Below are positions 19,168 through 31,900 of a stretch of DNA of 64,000 nucleotides, one piece after another. This DNA comes from Phoenix dactylifera (Eukaryota > Streptophyta > Magnoliopsida > Arecales > Arecaceae), in the NCBI RefSeq assembly GCF_009389715.1, contig NC_052393.1:5208001-5272000 (forward strand). Reading direction: 5' to 3'. The notes beneath the pieces are model-generated. The model did not search any database. It was not told the DNA's origin and was given only the letters and a program-made list of their open reading frames with translations. The position numbers and the translations under genes are program-made. Positions within the stretch are counted from its first letter, which is position 1; every line of letters starts with the position of its first letter.

Positions 19168-22100
19168 CTAAACTTTTGCTGCTTCCGCAGGAGCAGCTGC
19201 CTTCTGTGCAAGGATCTGTTCGTATAGATCTCTTATTTTCAAACCAATGATAGTTTGGAAGAGACCGGTCCCGTTATTGCTGCCCGGGAAGTCGGCATGC
19301 TTCAACATCTGCTGTGTCACCTCCCCATAGAACTTGGTTGAGATGTTGCTTAGATGGCTCTCCACATAAATGAGCTCATCCAATCTATCAAACTGCCCAT
19401 CCATCTCTAAAATGGAAACCTATGGAAATGAAATCCAAAAAGAACTGAATCAACTGCACGAACTTTCCTACCAGATGCTCGTTGATTCATGTGAGTTGGT
19501 TATGCATTAGAGTTTTATAAACTAGTTGCTATATAGCCCGGTTTATAAATTAGTACATGGCTTCATTAAGAATCTTTATAATAGAAATCTTTTCGCCAGT
19601 TATTAGATCTTTACTTACCCAAACTTTAAGATCTTTCAATTATATTATCAAAAAATGTTGCAATAAATTTATGGAGGGGGCTTGATATAATCCATTTTAA
19701 AATATCTATCCAGGCTCAATTCTTCTCTGGATTCTGATGGCCAGGAAACCTCCTCAGGACTCAAATTCTAGTGCAAATATGCAGACCCTAAACTTGGAAG
19801 GCTTCTTTGTTTTTCTTTTAACTATTTGAATCATCTTTTGAATGTTTTTTTTTCCTTCCCATTAAGAGTTATATGATGAACAGCTTTAAATATTAAATTG
19901 GATATTTTCTTGTCACTTTAAGGTGCTAAAAATGATATGTACAGAATTAGTGGTTGCAAACTGAGTTAGAAGTCATCTTACTTGGTTCAAAACCAATCTA
20001 GGAATTTCGATTGATTCTCCAATCATATTCTTCCATGACTTTCTTTGCAAGTTAATTGAAATGAACCAGAGATCTATATGATGATGTCGAAATTAGAATA
20101 AGGGAAAGAAACTCTTGCTCTCAGGCCTCAGAGTTACCTCATGGGAAAAGTAGGTGTCTGGACCATAGAAGAATTTGATTCCAGGATATGAACAAGTCAG
20201 TTTCCTCCCACAAGGTATCCAAGAGATGGTGGAGCCTTCATCAAAGAGGTAAACAGGACTGAAATACTTCAATCCTTCTTTCATGATCAAGCGAACCCGC
20301 AACACTGTCCCTTCATTATCACCAGGAATCAATTGGGTGGGCAAAACTTCTATCACAGCATCAGCATATTGCTTCTGTGGGTCTGAAAAGGGTCATGTTT
20401 AGTGACATAATTAAGGACCTTGCAGAGAAAGTAAATATGTTCATAAATGTAAACAAGATACACATCTATATGTATTATCTTGTGATCAAACCTGCAACAT
20501 ATTATCATCTTCCTTTAACCTTTTTCTGTTGATATACAAAACTCATTGCAGTGTTTTTTTTTATGAAGTAAAACTCACGATCACAAAGTAGATATCAATA
20601 TGCCATCTAGATTTACAGTCTTGATTACTCCTCTTTAGCCTTTCAAGGTGACATGAATAGCATAAGGTAGCTCTTTGTTGCTGAGGAGGTCCTTTTTTTG
20701 CAGTACATATCATATATCATTCATGTTGACTAGTTCAGTTTCTCTAAAATAAGCAAGCACTTGGCATCAAGAAACTGAAGAAATAGAGATTGGGCTTTGT
20801 CTATGAAAATTACCAATGTAAGCATCAAAGTCTGGTTTTCGAGCCTCAATGCTAGCTTTAATACTTTCAAGACTATGCCCACGCTCGGCCATATCTCTCT
20901 GCAATTCTTGAAATTAGATGAGATTTGAGGACATTCCAACTATATTACCATACGTATTGAAATCAGTTAAGAGCTCCAGTCACCGACCTGAATTTTCCAT
21001 GCGAACTTAACCTCATTGCTGATGTCCAAGTAGATGCTGAAGTCCAAGAGATCCCTCACACGAGGATCATACCTGAAGACAGAAAAATTATACTCAGGTT
21101 TCAAGCTACTTCGTGAATCTGCTTGCCAAAATCAGAAAGCTTTTCTCAAAGTTTAGAAGAAAAAAAAGAAGAAATTGCTTATCTGATTACAGAGAGTACA
21201 GATCAAACAAATGCTTTTGGTTAGTATGACAGAAATGTTTCAAGAAAGTTTCCCAGACTGGAGATGATAAACCATAGATGGAAACCTCTGGGAATTTAGT
21301 CAAAATTTATGAAAGGTACGCAAATTACCAATTTAGATGTTGGATAAGAAGAAGTTATTCCACTTGAATGGTTAATGTTATAAGAAAGGAAACTTTAAGA
21401 TTTTACGAAAACTTCTCCCACCTTGCTGCAGTATCAGACCTTTTTGTGAACATTACAGAGATCCTTAAACATACATAAACTTCTCTGAATCAGATGGAAA
21501 CTGCATTATCAAAGCAGTGAAGATGGTGCGAGACATTCACAGAGATACTTATGCTAACTTTAAATTACAAAGTGAAGTTGCATGAAAAATATTCAGACTA
21601 GAGATAATATAAATATGAAATGGAAGTGTGAATTAATATTCCCATGAACTTTTCATTGAACACCACTGCCATGTCCTTGTTGGGGAGCATGCATTTGTGG
21701 CGAGCAACTGTGTCATATAAGCACAAATCACTCATCATACAAAGGCTGATTGCTTATTAGGGTGCCGTAATTGTCTCTGGCTCAAACAATAATGGAGTTA
21801 CATATCTTAGGTATCGGCAAAACATGTAGTATAGTAGAACTATAAACATTCTCATCAAGTCAAATATCAAAAATATCTAACAGATATTCTATAGATTATC
21901 GGTCCGAATCATCTACAGCAGAATAAGACAAATCAAACGCATATGCATAAAATGTTCACCATGTTCAAGTAGATAAATTGCAAGAAAATAGCTTCACATC
22001 ATGAGATAGCAAATAATCCTACAATTAGTTAAATCAATTAAAATAAACATAAGTAGCATACAGACTACTATACTCTCATCAATTACAGTCACAGACTCGT

Positions 22101-22951
22101 ACACATGCATGCATGCATGAAGGAAAAGAAAAGATAAATAATAGATTATGGAATATCACAATTTTCTAGATCGTAAGATTGCTCAAAACAAGTTTTAGAT
22201 TATAAGCAATTTGCTGCCAATAATCACCAACCAGAGCTCTTACACAAATTTCAACCAACAAAACAATAAAAGTAAACAGATAGGGATAGCTAAGAGCAAA
22301 AAACCTTGAAAAGAATAAAGGAAATCACATTTTTCAAGGATGAAAAGAAAAGAGGAGAGGAGTCACAGGAAACCCAGGGTAAACTCACATTGGGTGCAGT
22401 CCTTCAATGACCAGGATCCTGGGAGGCTGGATGAGCTCGGGGGGGTCCAGCAGACCAGTAACATGGTTGTAAATAGGCTTCTCCACAGCCACCCCTTCCT
22501 TGAGGGCCTTCACCTGCTCATACATGAGATCGAAGTTGTTCGCCCTCGGGTCCAAAGCTGTCACTCCCTTCTCCTTCCTCCCCGTCCTGTCCAGGGAGTG
22601 GAAGTCATCCAAACAAATCACTGTGGTGGTGTCACTGATCAAAGTGTTGGAGTCTGGGTTCCCTCCCTTGGGAGGCTCTGCTGCTCCTCCAAAAACGCTG
22701 GTCAGCCTCCTCATGAAGGTGCTCTTCCCACACCCTGAGTCCGCCGCCAGCCCAATCACCACTGTCTTCGCCTCAGCGGAGCAATAGAAGGTCTCCGAAT
22801 ATTTCTTTCCTCCCCTCCTGCTGCTTCCCCTCCCACTGGTGTAGAAGATCACCTGCTGCCTCTGGTTGAATCCAAAGCAAGTCTTTGTTGGGTTGGAGAC
22901 AGAGCATGGGGAGTGAAGGGAAGGGGTCGTGTAGACTGTGCAAACTGCCAT
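19168..22951 (-). CDS. PRK: Phosphoribulokinase, chloroplast, 5 exons
   Basis: Phosphorylates ribulose 5-phosphate with ATP to ribulose 1,5-bisphosphate, the acceptor for Rubisco, in the stroma. Exons in gene order: 22389-22951, 20988-21072, 20814-20898, 20138-20382, 19168-19419. They sum to 1230 nt (409 aa), the usual length of the plant precursor. The first 55 or so residues are Ser/Lys/Arg-rich and acid-poor, as in a transit peptide. The P-loop GLAADSGCGKST is at 67-78. Cys74 and Cys113 (VICLDDFH) match the thioredoxin-regulated pair (Cys16/Cys55 of the mature enzyme), so light/dark redox control and CP12/GAPDH binding are expected. The C-terminal part keeps YFSHEVSILEMDGQFDRLDE and ends in an Ala-rich tail. 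All introns are GT-AG. No truncation is seen. Confidence 0.97.
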
Positions 22952-23644
22952 CCTTAACTGGGCTATCTGGTGTCTTCTTTCAAGGGTGGGGTGGCAGGTG
23001 ATGTGGGTTGTTCTTCTTTCCTTTAAGAGAAGGTAAGAAGAGATGGAGAGGGAAGTCTAGCAGGAAGGAGGAAACATGAAGATGAGAGAAGGGGGCTGTG
23101 GTGTGCCTTCGTTTCTTTTTGATGATTTCAACCTTTTGAGTATCTGAGAGTTTCTTATTGAATTTTTCGCACCCTTCTCTTTTCTAAAGAAGCCGTTATT
23201 AATATGTCTTCAGATTTTTTTATATTTTTCTTTGCCTTCCTGTAAATTTTTTTGGTCGAGTGATGCCCATTGATATAGACAAAATGGGAGGTTATTGAGG
23301 TGGGAGGAGCGAGGACATGTGGTTGGAGGCCAGGGGACTTGGGGAGGCGGCTTGTCTTTTAGTTTGCTTTCATCGTGCAATAAAAATGCGATTTTTAAAT
23401 TTTTTTTAATATAAAATTATGGCGTGATTTTTCCTGTTGATTGGGTGAGGTGTGTGATGGGCTGGGATGCATGTAGAAAGCGTGGTGGTTATTTCATTGG
23501 TTTAGATATGGTCATGCCACCTGGCGATAGAAGGACGGAGGGTTGGAGATGAGGGAATGAAGGGTGGAGAATTTATTGAGGGATGGGGTGCATGAACCAA
23601 GGTGACGGATAGAGGTTTAGATCAAGAGCTGCAAAGGGAAGCCT
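22952..23644. other. PRK promoter and 5' UTR region
   Basis: Upstream of the minus-strand PRK start. The sequence just beyond the ATG is GA/CT-rich and probably transcribed leader. I could not place a TATA box or light-response element with confidence. No other gene is seen before the TRIM at 23645. Confidence 0.4.
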
Positions 23645-24070
23645 TGTAACAACACAGTACTTCATCCAAAAAGTCTAGCTAGAAAATATTATTTAGATTT
23701 TTTAATTCTGTATAAGTACTCAAGATCTATCCAGCAAATAACCGATGTGGAACTAAACACACGCCCGCACATATCCTTACATACTCCTTCCATTCAAACC
23801 CTGACGTTCTCGTCGAGCTAATGATTCAAATCCATTCAAATTTAATCACAAACACCACGATTGGCTCGTGGTCAGTCCCACTAGATCCGTGTGCAGTGTC
23901 CTCTAGTCCACATAGATTATGGGTTGGGTTCGCTCTAATATCATTTGTAACAACCCAGAATCTCACTCAAAAAGACTAGTCAGAAGGTATTATTTGGATT
24001 TTTTGATCCTTTATAAATACCCAAGATCTATCCAGCGAATAATCGATGTGGAACTAAATACATGCCTGCA
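23645..24070 (-). mobile_element. TRIM-like LTR fossil, copy 2 (best preserved)
   Basis: Terminal repeats 23645-23769 (125 bp) and 23947-24070 (124 bp) flank about 177 bp. Both start 'tgtaacaac' and end in 'ctgca/ccgca', the TG...CA ends expected of LTRs. On the minus strand, a primer-binding site of the initiator tRNA-Met type (near 'gatattagagc') lies just after the 5' repeat, and a purine run precedes the 3' repeat. It has no coding capacity. The two repeats are about 84% identical by eye, implying an old insertion. The structure looks whole. No clear target-site duplication was found. Confidence 0.7.
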
Positions 24071-25911
24071 CAAATCCTCATAAGTCTTAAAATATTTTGT
24101 TATATGGTCGCATATTCTGATCTATGGGAATATGCGAGCATGACAGTCCTAGTTTCCTTCCGGTTCTTCTAGCAGCTCAAGAATTGAGACTAAACAAAAT
24201 TATCTATTTACCTCTTAAATGCCATGCAGAAAATCAGACTGGCCAAACCCTAACTCGATATCTTGCACGCAAAGCCTGACTACCAGAAAGGAGAAGGTGA
24301 TGTTGCATCTTTTGTCTCTTGTAACCGGGCTAAAACATTGGAGATGATGATGATGGATGCAAGGTCGTTGGCGCTGACCATTTAAAATCAGCTCGATCAA
24401 TTGCTAATGTGCCATAAACTATCTTGCTTCAAAGTTAATAAATTTTATTGCTATTTTGGGAGCACATCTTAGAAAGTTGTAACATCTCATAGATCATAAT
24501 GATCCACAAAACCTTAGACGATAGCAAGAAAATCCGTTGATGAATTAAGACCTACCATACCACACATCCGAATATTACCAAAAGAAGCCAAGACTTCTCT
24601 GCATAATTTGTTCATAGGTGGATAATTAGAGAAAATATGGAGGTAGTTCATGAATTATAGTATTGTTAATTTACAAAGAACTGATACAGCTATTATTAAA
24701 ATTTTTAGGTCTTGGCAAATCTTTAAGAAGTGCTGGCAAGTAGCTTTCCATTCAAAATCTAGTTAGCATTTAGAAACATCTCAAGTGCGCACAACAAATA
24801 ATATTCAGAAAGCACTCATATATTACAGTTAAAATCCTCGAAACATATGAACGTGACTCAAACCCCATAGTCTTAGATGATACCTACGAACAACATGTGA
24901 AGAAGCCATGATTGTACTGAGGCTCCAAGGTACAACCAGCACATCCCGTTCCAAGTGGTCATCCAACCCATCTATTTGTGGATAGATACAAAGACGGAGC
25001 AACTGTATCCGGAGGATTGTTTACAAACTTGGTAGATATCATTTTGTCTAGCTTGCCGTAGTTACCTGCAAGATTATTCCATCTCTCACACCAAAACAGA
25101 AGAAAGGAACTAACAGCATCCAACATTTTCTTGACAACTACCTGAGTTATTTTACACACAACTATGTTCACAGTATGTGTTATTGATAATTATAATTTTT
25201 TTCACAGAGAAAACAAAATAATACAACAATGTATTGGTTCTAGGCTTTGGAAGTTTTAAAGAAAACTTCCTTTCTGCAGGTGTCATAGTCAACTTCCGGA
25301 GGCAAGACACGGTGCATAACTAGATTTGCTATTTTCACTTATGAAAACAACTGGATGCTAACTAAAGAATGAGAAGCCACGATGTCTTGGCTGAGGTCAT
25401 TAAAGCTCATCAGACTGATAAGATGATTTCAACAAATATTTAAAGGAGACCCAGGAATCCAGTAATGAGACGCGCTTGATTCCATATGGCCGCCACAGGT
25501 GTGCCCCAAACCCCACCCCACAAGCCTCAAAACAAAGCAATACTTGATGGCATCTTAGCTCAACCCAAAGACTTATGGAAACCTTATGGCAACCGGAGCA
25601 ACCACGCAGGTCACCGGACAACCATCTTGGAAAATGCAACAGAAACATTAATCTTCAAATTAATAACCCAAACTTCAAACTTCAGGCAAGAGGCAGATGA
25701 GACCTTATTGACACAGAAAATGAACAGAAGAATTAGAATCATTTTGATACTCTCCCACAACTTGGTACCTCTTCATCAAACAACAATCTTTAAAAAAAAG
25801 GAAAAAAGGAGAGAAATACAGAAAACATAGCCAAGCATGTATATAGAGTGTAGACAGCTCAAGCAATAGGATGATGAATTAGAGGTTTCGTGTTTGCTCC
25901 CTGCACCATCT
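24071..25911. other. Intergenic region and SCAMP 3' UTR
   Basis: No gene is supported from 24071 to about 25400. The sequence nearest the SCAMP stop is probably its 3' UTR. The plus-strand frame at 25486-25830 shows no domain and is likely chance. Confidence 0.4.
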
Positions 25912-28900
25912 TCATTTCTGCCCTCTGAAATACATATAAACTTTCTGCATACAGCAAAAACAACAAACCACATTCAGGGAAGAAACAGATAAAAGCAGTA
26001 AAAGATGATCCAAAAAATGTCTGAATATCTCTACGTATAAAGGACTATATGCACTTTCATTTAATGATCTGTGTATGACTATTTACATGCATGATTCTGT
26101 TAGTTGTTACACTAAGAACTCATAGTGCAAAGATAAACAAACTTAGGCATGCTGTCACACGACAGTTAACACCAACGATGGTTGTCAGTTTTGATGGAAA
26201 GCGCCGGAAAGGATACCGTGTGTGCTCCCTGCCCTGAGACAACCCCTTACTTTGTCTTTTTGACTGAAACAGGAATAGTTCCCCTTCCTGGACCTTATGA
26301 AGCAATCGAATCGAAGAATCATATAGGGGCATGCCACGGATGAGGATATTGTGGACAAGTTTAGATCTCATCCTAATTTTCCAACCTATTTGTTGAGATG
26401 GGTGCGTTTTCATTTACCATTTAAACGCGCAACTGCTGACCGCCGTATGGCTCACTCCCGTTACATAGCCGACTGGTAAGACCATGCTCTGACCGAAAGA
26501 GAGAAGAAAGCATCCGACCATGTCAGTCATAAAGAAATCCAATCCGGCCAAGACCAGATGCCATCGACATCGGGTCAAGCAGGCCATGTTCCACCCATGA
26601 CCGGTCGGTCCCTTGTTGGTAGTTGCCCACTAGCGGATTCTACCCTGATCGATGACCAGCTCGACTTTATCGACATCAAGGCCCGTCATGTGGGAGGGGT
26701 CGAGGCATGTCGCATATCAGCTGTTATAGAGATAGACATTCCCGACAACTCATCTGCGAAAACTGAATTGAATGCTCGGGGAAAGCAAACTTTATCATTT
26801 TCTTTGGTTGGAGAAAGGGCGGGGTCTTGATCTGGTGTTGACCATAGAGCACAGCCTACCAATCAAATAGCCTAACTTGAAAGTCAAATTTATTGTGAGA
26901 GGTTTCATGATCCTATTTATCATGCATATAATTGGCACAGTCCAGTTCATTCAAAAAACAATTAAATGGATAGAAAAGCTACAAAATTAGTTCATACATA
27001 TACAATACACAGGATATATCAGCACGAATATCATTAATTTTTTTTATAATCTATTAATGTAAAAAAAGTTATCAACGAAAAAGAATTTCGGACACTGATA
27101 CCGGGCTAACCCTCAAAACAAGCAATAGTACAGATTATAACAACAGCAACAACCACGGATTCATGGCACAATATGCAGCACTGCCTATATACGTGAGCAA
27201 AAAGACAAGATTGCCAATGAGTTCAAGCAACATTTATGCACCCAACCTCCTTCAAAACATTACCACTATGTAAATGCATCTGAGGCAACAAGTTGTTCAG
27301 CAGAACCCATTTTGATAGAAAAATCAGTCTCCCATGCACTCAAGATTATCAACCTATGGACCTCAACCAAGAAACCTCATCCCACTGTATGATCCACTAA
27401 AGTATGAAGGTGTTTCCCCAGATTGGTACATAGCCGATGCAACTACAGAGCAGTGCCCTAAGATTCCCTCAGCTTTGGGAATCTCAAGATGAAAAGTGAA
27501 AAAAGAATCTTTGATATAAAGGATAGCATTCATCTCCAAAGCACAAGTTATAAGGCAAAAGGTTGAAATAAACACAAACCCAAGAAATCTGTTGGAGTAA
27601 CAACTTTGATCAATTTCCCAATATTTGGAAGCATGCAAGGAAACCAATAGGACATGCGGCCGATTATGCAATCAAAATCACATCATAAGGAGGGGAACCC
27701 AGAGATTCCAAATGGTTTTCCAAATACTAAAAATCTATTTCCTATATGATTATTAGTTGCTTTCCTTTATGTTTCAATACACTTGAAACAGACCGCTCCA
27801 TTTTCACGTTTCTACCTCATTTCCTAAAACAGGAGCACTTATACAAAACCTAGTTGACCATCAAACAAACAACAGTATAAAATTTCTAAGAAGAAAGATG
27901 ACAACCACAAGAAATACAAATCACAAGGATGATTTAATCACAATATTTGTTTGTCCTAATTATCAATACATTACACTGAAAAGATTGTTGCGACTTAGTT
28001 GAGATTATAGATAAGGTCAATCAAATTAGTAAAATTTTAAAAAAAAATCATGTAAACCATCTTACATTTACTACAGTCATGAGCCTATTTTCTTAAGCAT
28101 TTACTAACCAATTAGCACTAAAAGAACCTTCCTGGGCCATTACAACCAAACTATAGTGAAAATGACTTCAATTTTACAATAAAAATAATAACTGCAAACG
28201 GTTTAATGCATCTTACAGGAGGGAAAAATTATGAATGAAATTACTGTAAGAGCTCAGCCATATGCCTAGGAATCCATCATCTTAATAATGCTCTCACAAA
28301 CTTTCCTTAATTGTTTGACTTAATGAAATAAAGCAGCCTATCTTAGCACATAGCACCATATTCATTAAAAGCGTGAATGCTTAACATGGTTAAAACCAAG
28401 GTATGTTGTGCCGATAACGGTAGGCGTACCAGTTCCGAACCAGTCTGCCATAAGGCCGCGCGCCCGCACGGCACAGCATGGGGAACCGTGCGTGGTGCAC
28501 TGGGCAGCGAGCGTGCATACCAATGCAAATCAGTCCAATTCACACCAGTACACGAACCACCATTTTCCATGCTTGAATCGGACCGGTCAAGGACCGAACC
28601 AGTCCGGTACATGCTGAACCGGCCGGTAAGGCCCGTTCAGCATACTATGGTTAAAACAATAAGCAATAGCTTGAATACAGCAAGAGCACTTTACAGTGGG
28701 CAAGTAACCCCTTGCATTTGAAGCAAAAGATAGTTGGAACTTGGAAGATTATATCAGTAAAAAACAGAAGCAAAAGCAAATTACAAAAAGTTTCATTGGG
28801 GTTGTCAAGGGACCCAGGTCCAGCCATATTCTGATAAAGTTCAAACCCTGAGGAAGTGGGACTGGGACTGCATATAGGGTCCAAAGGGCCAGATTTGGAC

Positions 28901-31900
28901 ACATCATCCCAGACGCAAATTGAGTCCACCACGTCGAGTATAACAATATTGATTCAATTGACTTAGTTCAACTTATAGGGCATTCATTAACCCCTCAGCT
29001 AAAAAACCAACTCTACACATATCTTCACCCCTTCTGCATTCTCACGTACCACCAACCACCTACTATCCTTCTCATCCCCTTCTCCTTTTTCATCTACCCA
29101 ACCTTCTCTTACCCCTTCTCAATAGTTGAACCATCCCTCGCCTTCTCCTCAATCATCCATGCCAACCATCTCTTATTGCTTCTCATCAGCTGCCCTACCC
29201 CTTCTCTCTTCACTTCTTTGATCTACAACTTTGATCTACTACAAAAACCAAGGACACACTTATAACTTCTTCATTGACGTTCTCAAGGCAAGAGGTCTTC
29301 TCCATCCTCTACTTCTCTCCCTTCTTGAGCCGCCATGTCCTTCACTAAGCCACTGGATTCATTTAGTGCTACTTCATCACCACCAATATTTGTACTTCTC
29401 TCTCACCCTCAGCTAGGAGATGGCCAAACAGATGGTTGCTTCCATATGACATGAATCCTCAGTAACAGCTGGCCTGGGATTAGACCAATGTTGGCTAGGA
29501 CAAGGCCAGGTTTAGTTCATAGACAAACCTGCAAGCAAACATCAAACCTTTCCAATGGACCCTATGCTAACTAAACCAAGTTCTATGGTCCAACTTGGAG
29601 ATGGATCCAAACACACATGGGCTTGGCTAGGTTTGGCCCATTTTTAATTCAACATGTTTGGTGGAAACTGAACTGTGTGACAAGCATATGGAGCACTCTT
29701 ACACAATAAAAAAATATTACCATTTTGCACCATGCTCTTGCAACACTTAGAACATGATATAGAAAAGCAAAGACCTGTCTTATTGATTTCTTTTTTTTTA
29801 TTTCAAACATATCAGCCTCTTCTCTAAACCCATCTATTGTTAAACTTCCAAGTAGCAGAAGCTCATCATACTATTATTAAAATATAGGGACTGGAGGGAA
29901 TAAGATTGATCAGGCAGACATCTTACTTGGTCTCCATCTGTGCAAGTAGAATTAGTGGTCATCACTCCTAAAATACATATTCCCTCACAAAACAAGCCTT
30001 GTGCTTCCTTGCCAAAAAGCATTCAACTAGGAAAATCCTTCTTCCTACTGTCATCCTTCATGCTCTGATACTGTTCTGCAGAAAATTTATGGTCTGCATG
30101 GATATTTCACACTCCCTTTCTTCCTTCGGAGGTCATTGTAGGTTAGAGAGAGAGAGGGAGGGAGGGGAAAGAGAGAGAGAGACTCAGTTTCCCTCCCTTC
30201 CACCCCCTCTGCATCCTATGAGCATATTAGGTTTGTCCCTTCCTCGACTCTTCTGCTTTCCCTTTATGCATGTGATACATAGTTTGAGTTAAGATTGTAG
30301 CTCAAATGGAAGGCACTTTGTGTCCCAACTTGCATATAAATTTGAAGCTTAACGTCGACAAGTAGTTATAATAGAACACTTCAAGATTTTATATAGCACA
30401 ACTAAAGAAGGTTTTGGCACTAACCTGAAGTACCCACAGGCTTATAAGTGTTTCCAAGCAAAATAAGCCAAATCCGACCAAGTAAAAAATCTGCAATCAC
30501 AGCAAGGAAGATCAAATTTTATTTGACATAAATGTGAATTGAGTAGGAAAGTATACTTTTATTTAATAATTACATACATAAGAAGAAAAATTTTGCCCTC
30601 TATGTTGTACTATGAACAGAGAGATTATGATAAACAAATAATCAACATCACAAAATATGAGATTTTACTTTAGGCTACAGGTATAAGGCCATAGGCATAC
30701 TCGGAAGAAATGCATGGCTCATGTTTTTCAATACCATCATGCCTGTTACAGCTGAGATGCAATTCACAAGAACACAATGACAGCTATGTAGTCAGTCATG
30801 TATTATGACTTACCCCCACCAACAAGTGATCTGAGATAGTATCAACCGCAGCCAAGATACCCCTGGAAGCAGAAGAAGTATTTCATGTTACTATCATAGA
30901 GACTAACACAGGAACACATCTTGAGGGAAAAAGAAAGCATTAAACCAATGACAGATAAACTGAAGATGTCGTACATAGGCATATTTAATGTCAAACTTCC
31001 TAAGAGCTAACATTTGCATGACAAAGCAAAAATCAGCTCTCCTTGTAAGTATATATTCTCTCAGTTTTCATGTCCCTATTTTCTTCTTTCTACGCTTGAA
31101 ACAAAAAATGACCAGCGAAAAAAAAGGATTAAGAGGATTTCATAAAACCTAACATCTTTCATTAATATACTGTGCTCAAGCAAGTCCATACTTACGGGGA
31201 AAAAAAAGTTCACTAGGTGACTGTCGTGTCTGGTGCTAGTTGTCCACAATACTATCTTCTATGTACTAGACACATAAAAGTTGTGCCTCAAAAAACTACT
31301 CAGTTGTGGCCCAAAGTTACATCTAGCAGGTGGTTCTAACGATACCAGAATTTATATTTATGAATGGCATTCTACGGTAGGCATGCTCTGGCCCACATGA
31401 GGATTCTTACCAGTTATCACTAAGCATATGTGGGCTCAGTTAGGTTCACATCCAGTATTGACTGATACACAACCAAGCTCCTCAAGTAGGATCTTAAATT
31501 GCAGTCCATATGAGGCAATGTAAACCAGCCTTGTCAGTCAGGTCTAATCGGAAGGTCCAATGATACAACACCTGCATCCGACAAAGTGTGGAGAATCAGG
31601 TCTACCTTGACCCACATATTATATGTCAAATTACATAGCACTGAAAACTTAGACATGGTTGTTCCCAATCTGGGTCATTCTAGTTCATTTATAATGAATC
31701 ATGTCTCACCAGGTTCTTCAATGATGAGCAATCACTCACCAAAGAAATAGGAGGATTACTGATTTTAAACAATTCATAACAAGGTAGGTTTGAAAATTTG
31801 GTATCAGTTTTGATTTCGATCAAGTCTGTAAAGTGATAGAAGGATTATGATTTTATACAAATCATATTAAGGTAGGTTTGAAAATTCGGTTTCAGAATTC

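Noticed and set aside
22340-22787. Plus-strand frames of 95-132 codons
   Set aside because: Shadows of PRK exon 1 on the opposite strand.
26558-26830. 90-codon plus-strand frame in the SCAMP intron
   Set aside because: No domain, no splice context, and it lies in a block that looks inserted.
28343-28721. Three overlapping frames near 28.4-28.7 kb
   Set aside because: They lie within and around the GC-rich MITE and have no protein family signature.
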